A stretch of DNA of 27,451 nucleotides. Origin: Acephala macrosclerotiorum. Taxonomy: Eukaryota > Ascomycota > Leotiomycetes > Helotiales > Mollisiaceae. The notes under the pieces were generated by a model. It made no database searches. It saw only the letters and a program-made list of their open reading frames with translations, and was not told the origin of the DNA. Positions 8,937 through 21,543 of the stretch are shown here, in pieces. Location of the stretch: contig MU119305.1 of assembly GCA_014904845.1 (NCBI GenBank), forward strand, positions 1 through 27,451, written 5' to 3'. The stretch's first letter is position 1. Each line of letters opens with the position of its first letter. The position numbers were made by a program, and so were the translations under genes.

Positions 8937-9330
8937 GCGCACTTGAGAGTTTTGCGGTCGCCATTTTAGCTGAGTGCGACTATATTCTATTGATTTGCGC
9001 AACAACGAATTAATGAAATCGCTTAAAACTTGAAATCTGGCGGTATTTAATTGAGTTTCAATTTATTTATAAGTATTATGTGATTTGGATTAATTAATAA
9101 TTGAAAGTTGTAAACTAGCTGCAATCATGAAATTTTGGTGTTCCTCACCGGATCGGCTACATATTAGTCCGAAGTCATGTGATCGCGGAATTCCTTAATG
9201 GACCAATCAAATCGCTCCATTTGAGCACCTCGGTTAAATTTGGGTGAAATCGCTCATTGTGAGAAGTGTTGATGTCACGTGCATATAGAAAAGTTGATAT
9301 TAGTCCTTATGCCGGACAGGCAATAAATAT

Positions 9331-12300
9331 TTCAAATGCGTTGTTTTTTATATTTAATTTATAAATTTAATAATTTGAAATTTATTAGTTTAAATTTTTT
9401 GTTTTAATTTTTTGTTTTAATTTTTTTATTGTAATTAAATTATTTTTTTATATTAAATTAATATTTATTTATTAAAAATTAATAAAATTTCTAGCATTAA
9501 AATTGTTTTAAATTTTACTACGAATTTGATTTTTTTGAATTAATTTTTTTCGAAAATAAATTTTTATTTATTTATTAATATAAGTATATTATTTATTAAT
9601 ATAAGTATATTATTCGTTTATATTTTAATAATATTAAATATTTTTTTTTCGATTATAATTAAAAAATAAAAATCGTATATAGATGTAATTATTAATAATT
9701 TTTTTATACTATTTATAGTACGTAGTTTATTAATGTGTTTTTATTTTTATTATTTCGTATAATAATATTTAATAAATAAAAATAATAAATTTATTTTAAT
9801 AAATATACGAATATTAATTATTAAAATTTGATTATTAATTGTATATAAATTTAAATAATATCGCGAAATTACATTTTAATTGTTTTATTTAAAAATTAAA
9901 TTAAAAAAAATATTAATACAATAATAATTCGTTAATTAATTTTTTAAATAATTGAAAATTGTATTAAAATTAATTTTTTTATTATTATATTTTTGAATTA
10001 TTAATTTTAATCTTTCATACGAATTATTAATAGTTTTGTTTTTGATTTTATTAATTAATTTTGAATTAAAAATACGAATTTTAATATATTTAATAAAATC
10101 GAATTTAACGAATTAAAAAAAAGATTTATAATTAAATTATTAATTTTTTTTATTGAAATTTTTCGAATAATATTTCGAATATAATAATTATATTTTTTTT
10201 AGTAATTATAATAAAAAAATTTTATCGATATTTTTTTATTTATTATAAATATTATAAATATTTTATTTTCGTTTTTAATAATAATAATAAATATATTATT
10301 AAAATTTTTATTATTATTATTATTTTCAACGAATTAATAATATTTATTTTATTGTAATTTTTTATTAAATATTTTTTAATTGTTTTTAATCACGTTATTT
10401 TATTAGTAATTTATTATTTAAATTTTTTTAATTTAATTCGTCGAACAAAAGAAATATAAAAAATAATTTTTCATTAATAGTTTTTTTATAAAATATTTTT
10501 TTTATATAATACGATTTGATTATCGTTTAATGAAATTTAATCGATTTATAAAATATATTAATTATATATGTTTTTTTATTTGTTATTAATAATTTGTATA
10601 AATTTTTTTAGTTTTTTTTTTTTTATTAAATGTATACATTCAAAAAAATTAATAAATTTAAAATAAATCTCGTATTCAAATTATTTTTTATTATAAACGT
10701 ATTTGTAATTTAATGTTTAACGTATAAACATTGTATTCTTTTAATAATTGTACGAATTATTTCAATTTTTTTGATTATTAATAAAAATAATATATTTTAA
10801 AAACTAATAATATTAATATAATTTTATTTGAATTTATTAAATTATTTATTATTTTAATTATTATTTATAAAATTAATTTTTTGTTAATTTATTTTAAATA
10901 ATTTTATAAATTCGTTATAATAAAATATAATATTTTTTTATTTTTTTTATATTATTATAAATTTCAACGAGTATTTTTTTAATTTCGATTATTATTATTT
11001 TTATATATTATTGAAATTTTATAAATCAAAATTTTTTCTTTATATTATAAATGAAATAATTTAATAGTTTTTAATATATATTAATTTAATATATTTAAAA
11101 AATGTTTTATATTGTTTTTATAAATATATTTTTTAAGAATTTAATTATTTGAAATATTATTATTAAATTTATTATTTGTAAAATCGATTTTTTATTTAAA
11201 TATAAAATATTAATAATAATAAAATAATTAAATTTATAATTATTTTATAAAATAAATTTGAATTTTTTAAATAATTTATTATATATTTAATAATAATAAT
11301 AATATTTATATTATAATTTGTATATTGAAATTCTTTTAATAAACGTTATATTAATAAATATTCGAATTATTAATATAATTATTATAATTCGATTACAATA
11401 AAATAATTTTAAATTAAATTTTTTTTTATTAATATAATAATATTTATAAATAATTTTATTTTCTTATTATTAAAACAATTTTATTTTTTTAAATTAAAAC
11501 GTTTTTAAAATTATTAAATTTTATTTTTATTTTATTTATATTTTAAATATAAAATAAAAATAATATATTTATAAAAACGATATAAAATATCATAATATTT
11601 AAAAATATATTAATTTGAATTATTTTTTATAATAATATTATTTTTTTTATTAAATCGAATTTTATAAATATTAATTATTAATATATTTAATTGATTTTTA
11701 TTATTGATTTTTTAAAGTATTTAAAATTGTAATTAATTAATTATTAATATTTTTACGATTTTATTGTTTAATATAATTTTTTAAAAATTTCCAAATAAAT
11801 AACGATTTTCGAATTATTATAAAAATAAATTAAATATATTTTTTTTCGTAATAATATAATAAATAAATTATTTAAATATTATTAATTTTTTTAAATTTAA
11901 TAAAATAAATATTATTTTTATTTTTTATTTTTATATTTATTAATAATTGATCGATTTTTTCAATTTTATCGTTTTTTAAAAAACTTTTTATATTTTTGTA
12001 TTTAATAAAAAAAATTTAATAATAAATCGTTATAATATTACGATTAATAATATATTAAACGTATTATTGAAATTTAAAATATATTTATTATCGTTTTTTT
12101 ATTTTATATTTTATTAATTAATAATTTGATTTATTACAAATATAATATTTTTTTTAATAAGATTTTTTTTAATAATTACAATTCGTATAATAATTATTAT
12201 TATTTCGAGACAATTTTTTGTTTTTTTTATCGAATCGAAAAAATTGAAAAATTCAAATTAATTTATATTTATATTTTTATTGCGTTTTTTATATATTTGA

Positions 12301-12575
12301 TCGATTTAATTTTGATCGATTTTATTATAATTTTTTTAATTTTTTTTAAAAATTACAATTGAAATTATTATTGTATTATTACGTTTTTTATAAACGTATT
12401 ATAATATTAATTGCGAATTATAATTTAATATAAACGTTTTCGAATATATTTATAAATTTATAAAGTTTAAAATTATATTTTTTAATATTTCGATAAATAT
12501 TAATAATTTAATTTTGAAAATTGTATTTTGTATAATATTTTATTAGGAAAATAATATATATAATAAAAAATAATT
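9331..12575. other. Gene-free T-rich block with + strand cytosine loss
   Basis: No coding sequence recognised; short open frames such as 12126-12362 are I/F/Y/N-rich products of AT bias. Non-CpG cytosines are rare on the + strand while G survives, mostly in TG, AG and GA. This is unlike 1-6266 or 23.24-27.45 kb, where both are lost. Homopolymer and TTA-type runs are common. Probably the continuing interior of the R3-bounded element. Confidence 0.65.
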
Positions 12576-12670
12576 TATTTTATAAGATTATAATATGAGA
12601 ATTAAACTCGATAAATTACATTAAATTAAATTAAATTGTATTATTTGATCTCGAGTTTTTTCATATAATA
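12576..12670 (+). repeat. R4 direct repeat, left copy (possible LTR or terminal fragment)
   Basis: 95 bp aligning without gaps to 21449-21543, with eight differences, seven of them transitions. The core is itself an imperfect inverted repeat: AAACTCGA at 12604-12611 faces TCGAGTTT at 12651-12658, around a (TTAAA)n-like centre. Similarity ends sharply on both sides. The 8873-bp spacing fits an LTR retroelement, but 95 bp is short for an LTR and no primer-binding site or domain can be seen. Confidence 0.6.
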
Positions 12671-15600
12671 AATTTTTTTTTTTGAAGATTTTTTACGTTT
12701 TCGTAAAATTCAAAAAATTTTACAAAGTTTTTTATTTTTTTTATTTTATTTGAAATTCGAAATAATTGCAAATTCGTAATTATATTTTTCGTTTTTTTAT
12801 AAAAACAAAGAATATTTCGTATGTATAATTTATATTGTAAAAAAAAGAATTTGAAAAATATTGTTTTAATTTCTTTTTTTCAATAATTTTAATATTAATT
12901 TTTTATTTTTATAATTATAAAATTTTTATTTTTTAATCGATTTTTTATTACTTTATTAACAATTTTTATATTTTTTTTAGTATTAATTCGTCGATAAAAT
13001 TCTAAAAAATTTAAAAAAAAAAATAATAAATTCTAATATTAATATAATAATAAAATGTATAGAATTGATTAACGTTAAATATATTTAATATTTATATAAT
13101 ATAATCGAATTTATTATATTTAAAAAATAGAAATATTAATTTTGAAAATTAAAATATCGATTTTGTAAATTAATATAATATTTTAACGAGATTTTATATT
13201 GATTTGCGAAAGCGAATATTAATTAAATAAATTATTTATAATTTCGATTTTGTTAATATTATTTTTACGAAAAATTGTTTAAATAATAATTAGAAAATTT
13301 TTAATAAAATACAAAATCGCGAGAAATATATTATTAATAAAATTAAAATAATTGCGATATTAATAATAAATAGTATTATTGTATATTGAAATTGTTTTTT
13401 TCGAAATTAGTTTAAAAATAGTACGTTATTAAAATAAACGATAAAGATTGATTTAATTGTTTAAAAATTGAAAATTATTTTGCGATATTATAATTATTTT
13501 ATAGAAAAAAAAATTGATTCGTTATTGAATTTTTTATTTTATTGTATTTTGAAATAAATATTTACGAAATATAATTCGTTTATAAATTTAATAATAAAAT
13601 ATTTCGTGTAAATATATTTGTAATTTTTTTAATATATTTTAAAGTTTTAAAATCAAAGTATTTTTCGTATTACGATTTTTATTAGTTTTTTATATTTTGA
13701 AAATAATAAAATCGTACTTTTGAAATTTTATTAATTATTTCGATTAAATTTTTTATTTTAATTAGTATTTCGTTTGAAATAAAATCGAATAAATTTTTTT
13801 GAGATTTTTAAAATATTATTTTTTTTAAAATAAATTTTTTAATATATTCGATAATCAATTTTTACTTTTTTCAAATTTTAATATTAAATATATTCGTTGA
13901 TAAATTTTATAGTATTTTTTAATATTTGTATAATCAATTTAAATTATTAATTTTTATAATATTTATATTAAAAAATAAATTATATTTTCTAAAAATAATA
14001 ATTTTATCAATTTTTGTATTTTTGTTTTCGATTTTTTTATTAATATTTATTATATTTATTTTAAATATTTTTAATCGATTTTATTTTATTTTAATAAAAA
14101 TACTAAAAATTGATAAAAATCGTAAAATGTTTAAATTAATTATTATGTAATTTGTTATAATAATTAATATAATTTGTATACGAATTTTAAAAAATTTTTT
14201 GATTTTTTTTAAAATATTGAATTCATTGTTATTAATTATTACAATATTTAATTTTTGAAAATAATTAAATTAATAATAGAAAACTAATTTTATCGAGTTT
14301 TTAAACGATAAATATTATTCGATTTTAAATTATTTCAAAAAACGAAAAAATTTATTTATATTATTTTCGATATTTTTTTTGGAATTTATATTTTGTATTA
14401 TTTTTAATATAATTTAAAAAAAAAATTTTTGCGAATTATAATAAAAAATTGTAATTTTTAATATTGATTTTAACGATTAATTTTGTATTTTCAAATATTA
14501 AAAATTTTATTATTAAAATATTTATTAGTTTTAATAAATTTATTAATATATTGTTTGTGATTTTAATTAATTGAATTATTATTAAATATATTTTATAATT
14601 CAATTTTCGAATTATTTTTATTTTTATTTTTTATATTCGTTTTATTATTTTAAAATTTTTATTAATATTTGATCGAAATAAAATTTTATATTAATAATTA
14701 CGAAATTAAAATTAAATATTCGAATTTGTTTTTGATTTATTGAATTAGTAAATAAATGTAAAAATTGTTTAAATTTAAAGTAAATTTAACGTTTTTAAAT
14801 TTGTTTTTATTTAATTCAATAAATAGTCATTCGATAAAAAATTTCAAATTATTAAAAAAATCGTTATATTTGATATAGAATTTATCGATTTGAAATTGAG
14901 TAAATAATTTTTTATTAATTTTTTGAAAATTTTTATCGTTTTTTGATTAAAGAATTTGAGAAATTGAAATATTGAATTTATATTTTTTTATTAAAAAAAT
15001 TAATATATCGTAAAAAAATTTAATAAAATATTATTAGATTTGAATAAAAAAACTAATAAAATTATTAAAAAAATTAATAAAATGTTTTTAAAATTTGATA
15101 AAAAATTTAAAAAATTGAATATAAATAATAATAAAATTTTTAAAAAATTTATTTTGTATTTGTAATAAAATGTATAAAATATTTTACAATTGAAAACGAA
15201 TTTATTATTTTTGTTTGAAATTAAATTGAAAAAAATTAAATAATAAACGATATTATTTAATTTATCGTTTAATAAAAACAATAAAATATATTGTTTTTAT
15301 ATATTAAAAATAAATAAATTTTTTTCGAATTCGATAAAATTTATATCGAAAATTAAAAATTTGTAAATATTAAAATCGTTATTATTAAATACTATATATT
15401 ATTTTATAAAAATAAAATATATAATAAAATTAAATAATTTCGATTTTAAAAATTATTATTATTATCAATAAAATTGAATTATTGTAATTATTAAAAATAG
15501 AAATATTATATAAAAAAAAATTGAAATAAATTAAATTTTTCGATCGATTAAAATTATATAAATTTCTTTAAATCAATTGTTTTTTTAAAATAATCTCGAT

Positions 15601-18600
15601 ATTTATATAATTGTTCAATTTTTTATTATTGAACTCGAAATTGATTTTTTAAATAAATATATATACGAATTCGAATTAGAAATATTAATATACGAATTTT
15701 ATATTTTTAAATAAATTCGATTACGTTTTTAAATAATTCGATTTTATATTATTAATTATATATATTATTATAATTCTTTTATTTAATCAAATACTCGAAA
15801 TTGTTTTTATTATTATATTAAATATATTTTTTATTAACGATTTTTTCAAGTTTTTAAAAATTCTAATTATTATTATATTTATTGTTTAAATTGATATCAA
15901 TTAATTTTATAATATTTAATTTTGATTTATTATACGAATTTTTGTTTTTTAATACGAAATATAAATAAACGATAAAAATAATTAAATAGATTTTTTAACG
16001 AAAAAATAATTACAATTTATATATAAAATAATTAATATATTTTTTAATAAAAAAAAATCGATTTATTATTTTGTTAATTTTAAATTTAAATAATTTGAAA
16101 AATTATAATTTTTATAAAGTTTAATATATATTAAATCGTTGATATTTATTGTAAATAATTTATATTTGAAATCGTATCGTTTTTTAATAAATATAATAAT
16201 AAAATCAATAATTAATTATATATTTTATTAATAAAATTTTCGAATAATTTTAAAAATATTAAAAGAATTTAATTTGTATAAAAATCATAAAATTGTATTT
16301 ATTTTGTAATCGATAATAATTTCGTTTAAATTAGTATTAATAATTGCTATAAATATATTATTGATAATAATTTGATATAGAATAATATAATTTGTTTATA
16401 ATTAATCGAAATAAAATATAATAAAATAATAAAAATCGATTTCGATTTTTTGTATAATTCGTTTTAATAATTTATTTATTTGTAAATATTAAACAATAAA
16501 TATTTGTAATTTTATATTTATAAATTTAAAAATAGTTTATTAAAATTCAAAAACGAATTTTTTGTTTTAATTAGAAATAATATTATTCGATATTTTTTAA
16601 TTATAAAATACGAATATTATAATTAGAATTTTGATTCAATTTTCGATTATATATATAATATATTTTAAAATAAGTAATTTTTTTTAGAGAATTTGTAAGA
16701 TATTAATATTAAATAATTGAAAAAATTAAAATTTTGTTGTAAAAACAATTTAAATAGTAAATTAAATATTTAATCAATTTTTTTATTAGTTTACGAATTG
16801 TAAAATTTGATAATTTTTGTTTTATTTTTTTGAGATCGAAATAATATTTGTCGTAGATTTTTGAGAGAACGTTATAAAATATAATTTTCGAAATACAAAA
16901 ACGATTAAAATTTTTATAGAAAACATAAAATAATAGATTATTTTACAAAAGGAAAAAAAAATTATTAATTTGAATTTCTCGAGAAATTAATTTGTTTTTT
17001 TTAATCGAGAAATTTTAAAGTTTTATAAAAATAATAATTTTTAGTATAATTTTTTACAAATTGTAATTTGTATTTTAAATTAATAATAATTTCTGAGAAC
17101 AAATAGAGATTATTTAGAATATTGTTTTTAAAAACATTTTTCGAGAAAATAATTTTGAGTTTATTTAAAATATTAAATATAATATTTGATTTTTTAAAAA
17201 TGTATTTTATTTTGAGATTAAATTGAAAAAAGTATTTAAAAATCGTAATAAGTTTTATATTAATTTTAATAGTATTGAAAATAAATAAAAAAATTTAATT
17301 ATAAATATTTTTTATTATTAAATAATTCGTTAAAATTTGAATAAAGTATTTATTATTTTGAATTATAATTCGAAGTTTTTTACAAATATATATTAAATAT
17401 ATTATTTTGAATTCAATAAAATAATAATATTTTTTAATAAAAAAAATTAATTTATTTAAAAATAATACGAATTAAATCGTAGAAATTAATAAATTGAAAA
17501 AGTTTAAAATTAAAATATAATTTTTTTTAAAATAAAAAACTATAATTCTAAAATCGTTTTTAAAAATATTAATTTTAAAAAAAAACGATTTATTTAAATT
17601 GTAATAAATTAATATACGTTTATTTAATAAATAGATTTAAAGATTTTTTTATAATACTTTTTTTTGATTCGTGGATTTTTATATAATATACGTATAAAAA
17701 ATTTTTTTTTTTGTTTTTCTCGTGATTTTTTACTTTTTTCTTTGTACAAATATTTGTATTTTACGTTATTATAATAATTTCGATATTTGTATATAAAACG
17801 ATATATAGAATCGAAATTAATTTATTATTTTTAAATATATTTTTAAAGATTTTAAAATCTTAAAAAAAACGAAATTTTTAATTATTATTATTTATTTCTC
17901 GATTATAAATATTTCAAATTCGTTTATATAATAATCAAAAAAATAAATCGATAAATATTCTAAGAAAAATTTTAATAAAAATAAATATAAATATATTTTT
18001 ACGAATAAAACAAAGATTTCGTATAAATATTAAAAATAATCTTTTAATATTTTTGAAAAAACGATTATATTATAAATAAAAATTTTAATGAAATAATAGT
18101 ATAATCGAAATTTTAAATTTATAATTCGTTAAACGTAAACGAAATTTTTTTTAAAATTTTGAAAAATTATTTTAAAATATTTTAAATCGCGATAATTAAT
18201 AATAATAAATTTATTTTAATAATTTTTTCAAATTAAAAATTAATAAAAGAATTTTAATTCGTTAATAATTATAATATGAATTATATTTTTAAGAGTTTTT
18301 ATAATTTTTTTTAATGCGATATCGAATATACGTTAAAAATCGTCGTTTTATTAATAAGTTTTATATTGATAATAAAATGAGAATATAATTTTTTTTTAAT
18401 TATTTTTTAAATTATTTATTCGCATTTGTTTTTATTATATATAATATCGAATATTTTATTAATAATTTTTTAATTTTTTATATTAATAAAATATTTGTTA
18501 TTAACGATTTTTATATTTTGTTAATTTTGGATTAATAAAATAAATGTATATAATTCAAATAAAAAATCGATAAAATTTTTATTAATTTAATAAATTGTAA

Positions 18601-18932
18601 ATTCGTCGATTAAAATTTCGAATTGAATTACGAATTTTAAATTTGCGACGTATATATAAATATTATTGTTTAATACGATTTTTAGAACGTTAATTGATTT
18701 AATAATATTATTAGAAAATGATCAATTATTATTTAATATTTTTCTATTTATAAGTATAATAATTTCATTCGAGTTTTATTTATTTTTATTTAAAATTGAT
18801 TCAATTATATAATAATCGTTTTTTTCGTATTTTTAATATATTTTTAATTTAATTTTTCGTTTGATTAATAAATCGATAGAATTTAAATTCGTAATAATAA
18901 TGAAATTTATTTTATTTACGATAATATTATAA

Positions 18933-18944
18933 ATACGTACGTAT
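18933..18944. repeat. 12-bp palindrome ATACGTACGTAT
   Basis: Perfect palindrome containing two of the retained CpGs. It is short, and may be no more than chance or the relic of a GC-richer palindrome. Confidence 0.6.
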
Positions 18945-20926
18945 TAAATATTAAATATAAATTAACGATTTTTGAATAATAAAAAATATATAATTAGTAT
19001 TATAATAATTTTTCGAAATAAAATTATAATATTTTTCGTATATAAATTTTTTTTTTTGATATAAAAACTTTTTATAAAAACTCGAATTAATATAATTAAA
19101 TTTTCGTATAAATCGACGATAAATATATAATTTTTATAATTTAATTTTTTTTGATATAAATACAAAAGTTTATTGTTTAAAAGAAATTTAAAATCGAAAT
19201 TTTTAATTATTTATATACGAATTTTAATTTTATTAAATACGTTTTATTTTTTAATTATTTTGAGTATATATATTATAAAAATAATTCGTTTGTTAAATTT
19301 TATTAATTCGTCGATTTTTGAAATTATAATTAATTCGAATTTATTAATAAATAAATTCGATACGAATTATATTTATTTTTTATCGATTAAAAAACGAAAA
19401 TAATTAAAATCAATATATATTTTATATAATTTATTATTTGTTTTTAATTTAATTTTTATTATTACGTATATATATTTTATTATAAAATTATTTGAAATTC
19501 TCGTAAAAATTGTTTTAATAAATCGTTAAAACGAGAAATTGTTTATTATAAATAATTAAATCGAGAAAATTGTTTTTATTCGTTATATTTATTAATTTTT
19601 TATATATTGTTAGCGTTGTATTTATCGATTTTCTCGGTTTTTAATAAAAGAATTTAATAAAATCGATCGATATTGTAAAAATTTTTATAAATATATTTGA
19701 ATAATTGAATTTTTAATAAAAAGTTTTTTTCGTATTTGCGATAAAAATTTTTCTTAATAATACTAATAAAATAAATTGTATCGACGATAATTTTTTTTTC
19801 GATTAAAGTTTCAAACTGTATAAAATTGAAATTTAATTTTTCAATAAAAAAATATTTTTATTTTTTTAATTTTTTATTATAATTAGTTTCAATTTTTATA
19901 GAAATATCGTAAAAATCGTTATCGATTTAATATACGTTATTATATCGACGATATTATTTAAATTTATAATTATTATTATTAGATTTTTATTAATTTTTAT
20001 AAAAATTTAATTTGTAAATAAATTTATTATTTTCGATTTTTTCGAATTTTATTATTAATATTAATAATACGAGTTTGAATTTTGATAATAGTAAAATAAG
20101 TTTTTATAGTAATTTTTTATTATTAATTAATTTGTTTTATTAGAAAATTTAATCGAAAGAAAAAAATTAATAAAAGTTTATATAAAATACGAAAAATTTA
20201 AATTACAATTTGAATTACTTTGAATTTTGATAAGAAATTAAATTAAAATTATTTAATTTTTTAAATTTGAAATTGCGTTTATTATTGTTATTAAATTTAA
20301 TAAAATATTATTTTTTTTTGAATTGTTTTTTTAAATTTGTATTTTTATTGTTATTTGTTTTATAAATTTTTTGATTGAAATTGTTTTAATTAATATTAAA
20401 AAAAATATACGAAATTTTAAATTTATATTATTAAAAATTTATAATAATTATTAAACAAATTTATTAAAATTTATTATTTTCATAGTGCGAATAATATTTG
20501 ATATATATTTTTAAACGTTTTTTTTATTATAAATATTATTTTTTAAATATATTTACTTTGAAAATTTATATAAAATTGTAATTAGAATTATTTTAAATTT
20601 GTAAATAAACGCATTAATCTATATAAAAACGTCGTTTTAATTGAATTTAAAAAAAAAATTTCGAGTTCGAATAATTCGTTAAAATATTATATTAAAATTA
20701 TACTATAAAAATAAATATAAAGATTTTATTTAACGATTGAAATACGTAATTCGATAGTACTATTTTTAATTTGATTTACAAAGAAATAAATATTGTATTA
20801 ATAAATATTTTATTCGATCGTAATATAATTATTTTTATTGTAAAAAAAATTTAAATTTAAATTAAAATAATTTCTATTTTTTAATTTCTATTTTATATCG
20901 ATAAAATTTCTATTAACGAGATTTTA

Positions 20927-21020
20927 ATTATTATTATTATTATCGCGATTATAATCGAAAATATAACGTTTATTATTATTATTATTATTGCGAGTAAAAA
21001 TATAACGTTTATTATTGTTT
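20927..21020. repeat. Small imperfect tandem duplication
   Basis: A (TTA)n run, a YGCGA core and AAAATATAACGTTTATTATT occur twice; the last part begins at 20958 and again at 20997, 39 bp apart. The units differ by the length of the TTA run and by a short extra stretch in the first. A local slippage duplication is likely. Confidence 0.7.
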
Positions 21021-21448
21021 ATTATATTTTATATTTAAATTTAAAAAATAATAAAAATAATATTTTGTATTTGTATTAATATTTCGAGTATAAAATTATT
21101 TTATTGGTTATTATAATCGTTATTTTCGATTTCAAGTATTTCGAATAATAAATTAATTATTTTTTTAAGTATTTTTTTTTAGTATATAAAATTGAAATTA
21201 TATATTTTTTTTGTAATATCGTTTGAAAAAATCGTATAAAATTGATATTTTGTTTTAAATTCTAAAGAAATTGAATATTTTTTTCGCGATATTAAAATTT
21301 TTAAATTTTTTTAAATTATTTTCTTTTTTGTTTTTAAGTATATATTTCGATTTTTGAATTAATATAATAATTATAATAATTGTAATAAACTTTTTAAAAA
21401 TTGTATTAAAATTGATTTTATTTTGAATTTACGCGTTCGAAATAAAAG

Positions 21449-21543
21449 TATTTTATAAGATTACAATATGAGAATTAAATTCGATAAATTATATTAAATT
21501 AAATTAAATTGTATTATTTGATTTCGATTTTTTTTACGTAATA
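21449..21543 (+). repeat. R4 direct repeat, right copy
   Basis: Same orientation as 12576-12670 and 8873 bp downstream. Most differences from the left copy are C/T, and this copy is the more decayed in its right half. The inverted AAATTCGA/TCGATTT core is still recognisable. See the left copy for interpretation. Confidence 0.6.

Larger units (their letters stand above)
8198..9330. mobile_element. R1 repeat element, copy 3 (nearly unmutated)
   Basis: The only long GC-rich segment of the window and the best guide to the R1 sequence. Order: cruciform hairpin (8214-8274), perfect palindrome (8307-8324), a spacer, two tandem units with GGGGG/CCCCC hairpins (8505-8936), then a tail ending with CACGTG and a GCCGGACAGG string near 9313-9323. 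All parts are found, mutated, in copies 1 and 2. Its insertion in hypermutated DNA, and its retained CpA, CpT and CpC, mark it as the youngest copy. No frame encodes a recognisable protein; a 71-codon antisense frame at 8790-9005 runs across the repeat motifs and is not credible. I do not recognise the family; a non-autonomous transposon is the best guess. Confidence 0.8.
12671..21448. other. Gene-free degenerate block between the R4 copies
   Basis: About 8.8 kb with no credible gene. Strand asymmetry is strongest here: 13441-13560 has ten non-CpG G and no non-CpG C, and 17041-17280 has 21 against 4. GG is almost absent. Short open frames (13926-14150 +, 15000-15281 -, 18962-19165 -, 19173-19403 +) are AT-biased and match nothing I know. 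The size and flanking repeats fit a dead retroelement interior. A YIDDII-like string at 19941-19958 was considered and not accepted as evidence of reverse transcriptase. Confidence 0.6.

Noticed and set aside
8790..9005. 71-codon open frame on the - strand inside R1 copy 3
   Set aside because: It runs across the GGGGG/CCCCC hairpin units of a coding-free repeat, is not conserved in copies 1 or 2, and its product resembles no family I know.
8198..9330. R1 as a Helitron because of a hairpin close to one end
   Set aside because: On the strand that would place the hairpin at the 3' end, no CTRR terminus follows it and the opposite end does not begin with TC in a convincing way.
12126..12362. 78-codon + strand open frame
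   Set aside because: Composed almost wholly of I, F, Y, N, L and K as expected from T/A-rich DNA; no domain and no supporting start context.
13926..14150. 74-codon + strand open frame that looks like membrane segments
   Set aside because: Hydrophobic I/F/L content is a by-product of T-rich codons; no other feature supports a gene.
15000..15281. 93-codon - strand open frame, the longest in the window
   Set aside because: Same AT-bias composition, no motif, and surrounded by frames full of stops. A chance frame or unrecognisable relic.
18962..19165. 67-codon - strand open frame, considered as an eroded retroviral-type integrase core
   Set aside because: I tried matching it to the integrase pattern with an HG-P then SDR spacing; only isolated residues agreed and the expected H and P, which G-to-A changes would not remove, are absent.
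19173..19958. Open frame at 19173-19403 followed in the same frame by a YIDDII-like string at 19941-19958, as a reverse transcriptase relic
   Set aside because: ATCGACGAT is easily produced by CpG-retaining AT-rich DNA, the upstream frame shows no GL-AP-TFQ type neighbour motif, and TGA stops interrupt it. Needs profile search of a corrected sequence.
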